Origin: CAVXXB01 sp963765585
Lineage (GTDB): Bacteria; Calditrichota; Calditrichia; JAJRVZ01
Direction: 5' to 3'
DNA length: 64,000 bases
Assembly (NCBI GenBank): GCA_963765585.1
Contig: CAVXXB010000008.1
Span: forward strand, 310,001-374,000
Part shown: piece after piece, positions 58,271 through 64,000 of the stretch
Position numbering within the stretch: position 1 is the first letter of the stretch
Layout of the letters: every line of letters begins with the position of its first letter
Translations under genes and position numbers: made by a program
Notes under the pieces: generated by a model
Told to the model about the DNA's origin: nothing
What the model saw: only the letters and a program-made list of their open reading frames with translations
Databases searched by the model: none

Positions 58271-59209
58271 CTAAAATTGTTTTATAAAATCTAAATCTTT
58301 CTGAATAATATTGATAATTTTGTCCGCCGGAATATCAATTTTGCTTGCTCCGTGTTCGGCACCACCCAGATCATATTCATAGTGTATCGATAAAGGTGCC
58401 TGGATCTTGTTGTTCTTTAATAATTCAAAGAAACGATTAAAATCAACCATTCCTGCACCCAATGGTACATTCTTTACCTGCCATTTATTTTCTTCATTTG
58501 TCCAGACAAAATCTTTTATATCGATGGTGTTTATATGTTGGGCGATATACTTAAATCCAACCGGCCAGGAATTTGCCCCTTCCACTGTGGCATGCCGAAT
58601 ATCATACTGGCAGCCGATATATGGTGAATTAATTTTATCCAGAATCATACCCAGATCCCATATTGAAGATCCAAATGAATCACCGGCATGATTTTGATAG
58701 GCACCCTTGATATTGTATTTCTGGTTAATTTCAGCCAGTTTTTGCAGTTCAATCTCGATTTTTTCCAGGTTTTTTTTAATTGATAAAGATTTATTGTACT
58801 TCAACCAGCCCATACGGTAAAAGGGAATGCCCAGTTCACCGGCAGTTTTGAGAATATCGCGGGATTTAGGATCTGAAGCACTTTTAATGGCCGTAGAAAT
58901 CATTATCGTTTCAATGCCTGCGTTTTTAACCGCTTCAAATGCTCTTGGGAGGTCACTGAGGGCGTTTTCCGGTAAAACGTGACCTTTTGGTCGTACCGTC
59001 AGGTCTATACCATTAAAACCGATTCTGGCAGCAGTTTCAGCCATTTCTGTGTAATCTAACCACTGCAGATGTTTTGAGAATATACAAATCTTAAAACCAT
59101 GCTGGTCACCTGCAGTCAAAATCGATGGAATAATACCATTGGCAGCTAAAGTAAACATAGCACCTGTCCGGACAGAATTTTCTAAAAATTTTCTACGAGA
59201 TAATTTCAT
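58271..59209 (-). CDS. Sugar phosphate isomerase/epimerase-type TIM barrel with Tat signal
   Basis: 312 residues. LSRRKFLENSVRTGAMFTLA at the N-terminus is a twin-arginine signal. The rest is a xylose-isomerase-like TIM barrel (AP_endonuc_2 type): FNGIDLTVRPKGHV, YQNHAGDSFGS, IGCQYDIRHATVEG and DFVWTNEENKW contain the acidic and His residues that normally bind a divalent metal. PLSIHYEYDL is near the C-terminus. Substrate unknown. The upstream SDR stops 16 bp before its start, so the two are one operon. Export of the epimerase but not the SDR implies different compartments. Confidence 0.78.
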   Translation of the reverse strand: MKLSRRKFLENSVRTGAMFTLAANGIIPSILTAGDQHGFKICIFSKHLQWLDYTEMAETAARIGFNGIDLTVRPKGHVLPENALSDLPRAFEAVKNAGIETIMISTAIKSASDPKSRDILKTAGELGIPFYRMGWLKYNKSLSIKKNLEKIEIELQKLAEINQKYNIKGAYQNHAGDSFGSSIWDLGMILDKINSPYIGCQYDIRHATVEGANSWPVGFKYIAQHINTIDIKDFVWTNEENKWQVKNVPLGAGMVDFNRFFELLKNNKIQAPLSIHYEYDLGGAEHGASKIDIPADKIINIIQKDLDFIKQF

Positions 59210-59225
59210 AATTATTCCAGATTCC

Positions 59226-59990
59226 TTAGTCCATCAAAATACCACCATTTATTTCAATCATTTCCCCGAGAATATAATTGGCATATTCTGAAGCCAGAAA
59301 AAGAACCGTATACGCGACTTCCTGTGCCGTGCCTTCACGTTTTAACGGAATCGATTCTAAAAATTTTTCACGTAGTTTGTTATCTGTGAACTGATCATGA
59401 AATGGTGTGGTTATAACTCCAGGGGCCACACCATTCACAGTAATTCCTGTGTCGGCCAATTCTTTAGCCATGTTTTTTGTAAAGGAGGAGACTGCTGCTT
59501 TTGCCGCACTATAATGCCCCGCACCCACGCTACCGCCATTACGTGCAGCAACAGAAGATATATTTATAATCCGGCCATAATTATATTTTTTCATCAATGG
59601 GAGTACTTTCTGAGAGACCAGATACACACTCTTGGTATTCAGCTCAAAACACCTGTCCCATAATTTTTCATCCATTTCTGCAAAAGTTTTTCTCTGAAGC
59701 AGACTTCCGGCATTATTGACCAGAATATCAATCCGGTCTCCGAATTCACTTACTGTTTTTTGAAAGAGTTCATTTACTTCTCTGGATTTTGTAACGTCTG
59801 CTTTAATCGCAATTGCGTTTCCACCGGCTTTCTGTATTTTCCCGACAACTTCATGTGCCGCATCGGGACTATTATTATAGTTAACGGCTACTGAAGCGCC
59901 ACTTTTGCCAAACTCCAAGGCTGTGGCCGCACCAATACCGGTGCTTGCGCCGGTTACCAGGACGGTTTTATCTTTAAAACTTATGTTCAT
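59226..59990 (-). CDS. SDR oxidoreductase, DEH-reductase-like
   Basis: 254 residues with AAGGA before the ATG. The nucleotide site is VTGASTGIGAATA, NNAG is present, the catalytic Ser is in NISSVAARNGG, and Tyr-Lys are in HYSAAKAAV. The tail is GEMIEINGGILMD. The loop TTPFHDQFTDNKLREKF matches the equivalent loop of the SDR at 16030-16795, and the two proteins are collinear paralogues of equal length. In Sphingomonas, two DEH reductases with different NADPH/NADH preference are known; this pair could be similar. Here it is co-transcribed with the Tat TIM-barrel gene, so another sugar-acid substrate is also possible. Confidence 0.82.
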   Translation of the reverse strand: MNISFKDKTVLVTGASTGIGAATALEFGKSGASVAVNYNNSPDAAHEVVGKIQKAGGNAIAIKADVTKSREVNELFQKTVSEFGDRIDILVNNAGSLLQRKTFAEMDEKLWDRCFELNTKSVYLVSQKVLPLMKKYNYGRIINISSVAARNGGSVGAGHYSAAKAAVSSFTKNMAKELADTGITVNGVAPGVITTPFHDQFTDNKLREKFLESIPLKREGTAQEVAYTVLFLASEYANYILGEMIEINGGILMD

Positions 59991-60007
59991 AAGAGATCCT
60001 TATTTTA

Positions 60008-60068
60008 ATTACCCACCCCTAAATCCCCTCCCTCCAGCCACCTTCGGCGGCTGCAAGGAGGGGACTTT
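60008..60068. repeat. Intergenic CCCCTCC hairpin
   Basis: CCCCTCCCTCCAGCC and CTGCAAGGAGGGG form a stem around CCACCTTCGG, resembling that at 46743-46770. Nothing else is seen in this 152-bp gap. Confidence 0.5.
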
Positions 60069-60142
60069 TATAGCGATGCAAAACACAATTATCCTTTTTT
60101 CCTTTTATCCATTACGTACAATCATAATAGGATAAGATAAAA

Positions 60143-61597
60143 TCACACCGTATAGGTCGAAGATGCGGTTGTGCCGCCTCGCCCGGTCCAGTTGGTATGG
60201 AAAAATTCGCCACGTGGCTTATCCACACGTTCATAGGTATGTGCACCAAAATAATCACGCTGGGCTTGTAACAGATTTGCCGGTAGTGTTTCACTGCGAT
60301 ATCCATCAAAATAGGCCAACGCGCTGCTAAATGCCGGAACAGGTATTCCGGCTGTAATTGCAGCAGCGACAACCTCTCTCCAGGCAGTCTGGTTTTTCTC
60401 GATAACATCCTTAAAGTAGTCATCAAGCAGCAGATTGCTCAGATCCGGTTTTTTATCAAACGCCGCCTTAATATTTTCCAGAAATTGGGCCCGGATAATA
60501 CAGCCACCACGCCACATCAACGCAATTTCTCCAAAATTAAGATCCCATGAATATTCTACAGCAGCCATACGCATCAACTGGTATCCCTGGGCATATGAAC
60601 AGATCTTGGAAGCGTATAATGCCTGGCGAATCTTTTCAATAAAGTCTTTTTTATCTACATTAAGAGTGCTTACAGGTCCTTTTAGAATTTTTGATGCGGC
60701 GACTCTTTCTTCTTTTATAGCACTTAGGGCTCTGGCAAAGACGGCTTCGGCTACAGTTGGAGCCGGCACACCGATATCTAATGCCGCGGCACTGGTCCAT
60801 TTACCGGTTCCTTTTTGTCCGGCAGCATCCAAAATGACATCGACCATGGGTTTTCCGGTTTCATCATCTTTTTTCGCCATGATATCGCGTGTAATTTCGA
60901 TCAAATAACTGTCAAGTTCGCCCTGGTTCCATTCATCAAACACAGTATGCATGTCATCTGCAGTCAAACCGAGAACATGCTTCATTATCGAATATGATTC
61001 GGCAATCATCTGCATATCGCCATATTCAATACCGTTATGAACCATTTTTACAAAATGTCCGGCGCCATCTTTTCCGATCCATTCACAGCAGGGACTGCCG
61101 TCCATCACTTTGGCTGATATACTTTTAAAAATCTTCTCTACATGCGGCCATGCGTCTGGTGATCCACCCGGCATGATCGATGGCCCCAGCAATGCACCTT
61201 CTTCACCCCCAGATACACCCGTTCCGATATACAAAAACCCTTTTTCTTCAACATATTTTGTGCGGCGAATTGTGTCCGGAAAATGACTGTTACCGCCATC
61301 AATGATTATATCACCCGGTTCCAGATGTGGCATGATCATTTCGATAAAGTCATCTACTGGTTGACCGGCTTTGACCAACAGCATCACTTTGCGTGGTCGT
61401 TTCAAGTTTTTTGCGAGATCCTCGATAGAATGGCAACCGATAAAATTTTTACCTTTGCCACGGCCATTTACAAATGCATCCACCTTGCTTGTCGTACGGT
61501 TATATACTGCAACCGTAAATCCGTGATTTTCCATATTCAAAACCAGGTTTTCACCCATTACTGCCAATCCAATAAGACCAATATCTCCCTTATCCAT
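60143..61597 (-). CDS. gnd: 6-phosphogluconate dehydrogenase, copy 2
   Basis: The start is the ATG of MDKGDIGLIG at 61597, 6 nt after GGAG. 484 residues. The cofactor site is GLAVMGENLVLN, the catalytic motif is GHFVKMVHNGIEYGDMQM, and GQKGTGKWT and FFHTNW are at the C-terminus. It is close in sequence to copy 1 at 43975-45390 but has a short extra C-terminal tail (GRGGTTASSTYTV). The gene appears to be transcribed alone, between an SDR and a GntR-LacI regulator. Differences in cofactor or regulation may explain keeping two copies. Confidence 0.93.
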   Translation of the reverse strand: MDKGDIGLIGLAVMGENLVLNMENHGFTVAVYNRTTSKVDAFVNGRGKGKNFIGCHSIEDLAKNLKRPRKVMLLVKAGQPVDDFIEMIMPHLEPGDIIIDGGNSHFPDTIRRTKYVEEKGFLYIGTGVSGGEEGALLGPSIMPGGSPDAWPHVEKIFKSISAKVMDGSPCCEWIGKDGAGHFVKMVHNGIEYGDMQMIAESYSIMKHVLGLTADDMHTVFDEWNQGELDSYLIEITRDIMAKKDDETGKPMVDVILDAAGQKGTGKWTSAAALDIGVPAPTVAEAVFARALSAIKEERVAASKILKGPVSTLNVDKKDFIEKIRQALYASKICSYAQGYQLMRMAAVEYSWDLNFGEIALMWRGGCIIRAQFLENIKAAFDKKPDLSNLLLDDYFKDVIEKNQTAWREVVAAAITAGIPVPAFSSALAYFDGYRSETLPANLLQAQRDYFGAHTYERVDKPRGEFFHTNWTGRGGTTASSTYTV

Positions 61598-61748
61598 GAT
61601 TCGCTCCATTTTTTAGTATTTATTTGTTGTTAATCAAACCTACCTTCTTCTTCAATATGCCATAAACTGATCATGGATGACACATTTCAGTAGAATTATG
61701 TTTAAATTCAATTATATCTCAACATATTTTTTTTATTTTTTGTTGGTT

Positions 61749-61774
61749 TTACCCCAAGGTTAGCCTTGGGGTAA
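61749..61774. repeat. CCCCAAGG palindrome with compensatory change
   Basis: CCCCAAGG TTAG CCTTGGGG inside flanking TTA and TAA. Compared with 5058-5083, A-T becomes G-C on both arms, so pairing is kept while the sequence changes. Confidence 0.75.
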
Positions 61775-61825
61775 GAATAATTTCTTTCCACCAATTCTGT
61801 TGTATTAATGTAATTCTTAATCTCT

Positions 61826-62926
61826 TTACTTCTTGCCACCGCATGAATTCCGGATTACCAATTGGGGTCGTAACTCCTGCCTTGTTTCAACTTCTTCACC
61901 ACGGCATTTACGATACAACACATCCACAGCAATATTTCCAATACGATCGGTCGGCTGGCTTATGGTTGTTAATGGAATAGTGGCTGTGGTACAGTCATTA
62001 ATATTGTCAAAGCCGACAATGGCAATATCATCCGGAATTTTTAATCCTGCCTCAAGAATTGCCTTCTGAAAACCCAATGCTACCAGATCATTGTAAGCAA
62101 AAACGGCATCCGGGCGATCGTCACTTTTACAGAATTTTTCTCCGACTTCATAGCCTGAGCGAAAATCGGTCCATTCCCCGCCGAATGAAAGTGAATATTC
62201 ATATTTATTTTGATACGGGATCTTATGACGCTTCAACGCTCTCAAATAACCTTTTTTACGCTCTTCACCACAAAGATTACCATCCTCACCATTGATATAA
62301 CCAATTTTTTTATATCCACATGCGACAAGGTGATCTGTCGCCATATAACCACCTTCTTCGTGATCGGTTCCAACAAAACAGATATCTGGATCTGTGATAA
62401 AGGAAACAACCACATAAGGAAAATTTTCTTTCTCCAATTGCCGGATAACTGGATTAGCCTTATAAATATGATCCATAGAGGCAATGATAAGACCACGCAC
62501 TCCCATATCACGGAAATCCTGAATTAAATACTCTTCTTTTTCAATTTTATTATCAGAACTGGAAAGAAGCAGGCTAAATCCCATTACTCCGGCTTTTTTT
62601 TCAACACTTTCCAGGATGCGTGAAAAGAAAGGGCTCTTAAGGTCTGTTAAAACAAATCCAATGGACTTATACTCTTTTCGATCAGTAAGCGCAGATTGCT
62701 CTGACACATAGGTTCCCTTACCTACCCGGCTGTATAAAATACCATCCTTTATCATCTCCCAAAGCGCCTTCTTTACCGTTATGAGGCTGACATTGTAAGC
62801 TTCAGCCAATTCACTCTGAGATCTGATTTTTTGACCGGGGCGTAATTTGCCCATTGCAATCTGGCGACATAACTCATCTACAATTTGAATATACAAAGGG
62901 GTGGATTTTTTTTGATCAATCGGCAT
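61826..62926 (-). CDS. GntR-LacI type transcriptional regulator (AraR-like layout)
   Basis: The start is the ATG of MPIDQKKSTPLY at 62926; an upstream in-frame TTG (62941) would add five residues without a ribosome-binding site. 366 residues. GntR winged helix about 1-70 (PLYIQIVDELCRQIAMGKL, YNVSLITVKKALWEMI); LacI/periplasmic-binding-type sugar domain about 85-365 (IGFVLTDLKSPFFSRIL, GVRGLIIASMDH, DDIAIVGFDNIN). This order is that of AraR-type repressors that bind sugars. An imperfect palindrome sits 25 bp upstream, suggesting autoregulation. Likely targets are the flanking aldolase or gnd genes. Confidence 0.9.
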   Translation of the reverse strand: MPIDQKKSTPLYIQIVDELCRQIAMGKLRPGQKIRSQSELAEAYNVSLITVKKALWEMIKDGILYSRVGKGTYVSEQSALTDRKEYKSIGFVLTDLKSPFFSRILESVEKKAGVMGFSLLLSSSDNKIEKEEYLIQDFRDMGVRGLIIASMDHIYKANPVIRQLEKENFPYVVVSFITDPDICFVGTDHEEGGYMATDHLVACGYKKIGYINGEDGNLCGEERKKGYLRALKRHKIPYQNKYEYSLSFGGEWTDFRSGYEVGEKFCKSDDRPDAVFAYNDLVALGFQKAILEAGLKIPDDIAIVGFDNINDCTTATIPLTTISQPTDRIGNIAVDVLYRKCRGEEVETRQELRPQLVIRNSCGGKK

Positions 62927-62950
62927 GATATATGACCACAATCTTTAGTT

Positions 62951-62968
62951 GGTATGTTATAATATACC
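62951..62968. promoter_or_regulatory. Inverted repeat upstream of the GntR-LacI regulator
   Basis: GGTATGTTATAATATACC pairs with itself with one mismatch pair. A half site, GGTATGTCATATC, follows at 62970-62982. It is a candidate operator for the regulator. Confidence 0.5.
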
Positions 62969-63019
62969 AGGTATGTCATATCAAGGCAAGCTGAAAATTT
63001 GAAAAACTCGATGGATTCA

Positions 63020-63105
63020 AAATTAGAGATTAGATATGAGAAATTAGGAATTAGGAATTTACTAAGTTCTAATCTCTTATCCCTCATTTCTAATCCCTAA
63101 TTCAA
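63020..63105. repeat. Inverted repeat of 7-bp ATTAGAG words
   Basis: The left arm (63020-63060) iterates ATTAGAG, ATGAGAA and ATTAGGA. The right arm (63067-63105) iterates TCTAATC, TCTTATC and CCTAATT. Same word family as 6220-6310. It fills the gap between the aldolase stop and the regulator promoter. Confidence 0.78.
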
Positions 63106-63109
63106 ATTA

Positions 63110-64000
63110 TTACCAGGGCATCTTCCTCTTGGTATACTTGCGGCCTTCTTCTGCTGCCGCCTGATTGCTTCCGGCGCCAATCATAACTCCTTTATCAATT
63201 TTCCACCTGACATTGTCAGGAAGTACATTGTCAAGAAAGGCAAGTTTGTTGTTTTTGCACGCCTGCAATACCCTGTCTCCGGCCGCATCTACTTCCGGAG
63301 GCATGGGTGGATCCGCCCGACCCTCTAAATGACCATAGGAAAATCCCATGTCCCGCGGACCATGCTCGGCAAATGCCAAGCCGGGAACTGCTGCAGATAG
63401 TTCCGTATTCTCCAGCGCATATATGTCTTCAATTTTTATGCCCAACATCAATTCCCCATCCGGATTCAATGGCCAGACATCGGCTTTTTTCAGATACTCC
63501 TCCTCTTCCAAACCCCAGACATATGCGGCAAATTTATGACTACCCCATCCGCGCAACCCTTCGCCGACTATTTCAATACTTTGTTTATGAATTGGATATC
63601 GGGCAGCCTGTACAAATCGCTTTACGGCTTCCGGATCACGGGCGCGAACCAGATGTACACCATGCACACCCTGGGCCAGTGCCTGCTGAATTTGCCAGGA
63701 TCCGCCCATAAATGTGGACTCATCTATTCCCAGAACCGGTACAATCGCAATAACGGTTGGCGTGCGATGACCACTTGGTGTCGGCCCGCCATCCACTAAT
63801 CCCTGCATAAAATTCTTTAGTAAGGTAAAATCAAGCGGATTATGTTCCATGTTATAAACGATGTAATCCGCCCATGTTTGGGCCATTTTTTTACCCTGCT
63901 CATATCCGCCATAGCCCCCCTTATAATATACGGGTTGATCAGATTCAAACAATTCAATGCATTTATTGACACGTTTGGGTTGCCAGGAATCTGCCGGTTG
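63110..64000 (-). CDS. HpcH/HpaI aldolase family protein, N-terminus outside window
   Basis: The frame is open to base 64000, where it reads QPADSWQPKRVNKCIELF, so the start lies beyond the window. At least 296 residues. HpcH/HpaI class II aldolases cleave or form 2-keto-3-deoxy acids with a divalent metal. Signatures seen are VHLVRARDPEAVKRFVQAAR (Arg), LMLGIKIEDIYALEN (metal Glu) and FAEHGPRDMGFSYG (metal Asp). Unlike typical members of about 260 residues, it has an insert with GWGSHKFAAYVWGLEEEEYL and a long C-terminal tail. It may cleave an unphosphorylated keto-deoxy sugar acid. Adjacent genes to the right are not visible. Confidence 0.78.
   Translation of the reverse strand, partial: QPADSWQPKRVNKCIELFESDQPVYYKGGYGGYEQGKKMAQTWADYIVYNMEHNPLDFTLLKNFMQGLVDGGPTPSGHRTPTVIAIVPVLGIDESTFMGGSWQIQQALAQGVHGVHLVRARDPEAVKRFVQAARYPIHKQSIEIVGEGLRGWGSHKFAAYVWGLEEEEYLKKADVWPLNPDGELMLGIKIEDIYALENTELSAAVPGLAFAEHGPRDMGFSYGHLEGRADPPMPPEVDAAGDRVLQACKNNKLAFLDNVLPDNVRWKIDKGVMIGAGSNQAAAEEGRKYTKRKMPW

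Noticed and set aside
1..64000. tRNA, rRNA, riboswitch or integrase genes
   Set aside because: None could be recognised by eye on either strand; no conserved tRNA-like cloverleaf or integrase motif was noticed in the gaps read.

Overview
The window (64 kb, AT-rich by eye) is a catabolic island for uronate-containing polysaccharides. The source is probably an FCB-group bacterium outside the classic Bacteroidota. Six proteins end in the 'NYPNPFNP...' or 'VPNPYN...' type of type IX secretion (T9SS) sorting domain. There are three TonB-dependent receptors with carboxypeptidase-like N-terminal extensions and a PorV/PorQ-like barrel, and no SusD homologue is visible. This mix recalls Calditrichota, KSB1, Marinimicrobia or Ignavibacteria. 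The phylum is an inference, since no ribosomal or marker gene is present. Every gene but one is on the minus strand.

Region 1 (1-26 kb) looks like an alginate locus. In window order it holds a partial TonB receptor, a heparinase II/III-type lyase, KDG kinase (kdgK), KDPG aldolase (eda), a giant duplicated beta-helix surface protein, the cupin KdgF, an ExuT-like MFS transporter, a PL17 oligoalginate lyase, a DEH-reductase-type SDR and a FadR-type GntR regulator. A PorV-like protein, a FlgD/T9SS-tailed surface protein and a second TonB receptor follow, then another beta-helix protein. Lyases would make unsaturated uronates, KdgF and the SDR would carry them to 2-keto-3-deoxygluconate (KDG), and KdgK and Eda would split KDG to pyruvate and glyceraldehyde-3-phosphate.

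Region 2 (26-44 kb) is a pectin locus: GH28 polygalacturonase, two PL1 pectate lyases, a second internally duplicated beta-helix protein, a third TonB receptor and a GH105 unsaturated-uronyl hydrolase. The only plus-strand gene follows, encoding a membrane-anchored winged-helix-like regulator, and then a secreted alkaline-phosphatase-superfamily protein.

Region 3 (44-64 kb) is hexuronate uptake and catabolism: two 6-phosphogluconate dehydrogenases, a second KDG-kinase-like PfkB protein, a LarA-type protein with an intact nickel-pincer ligand pattern, tagaturonate epimerase UxaE, a TRAP transporter (DctM, DctQ, DctP), KduD and KduI. It also has a Tat-signal Gfo/Idh/MocA oxidoreductase, a zinc alcohol dehydrogenase, a Tat-signal TIM-barrel epimerase, another SDR, a GntR-LacI type regulator and a partial HpcH/HpaI aldolase. 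UxaC, UxuA and UxuB are not in the window.

Two window-wide signals stand out. First, many intergenic gaps are filled with degenerate short words repeated at a strict 7-bp (sometimes 8-9 bp) period, often as two inverted arms. Second, at least nine reading-frame breaks in six genes are all repaired by removing a single base, which points to consensus insertion errors rather than gene decay.
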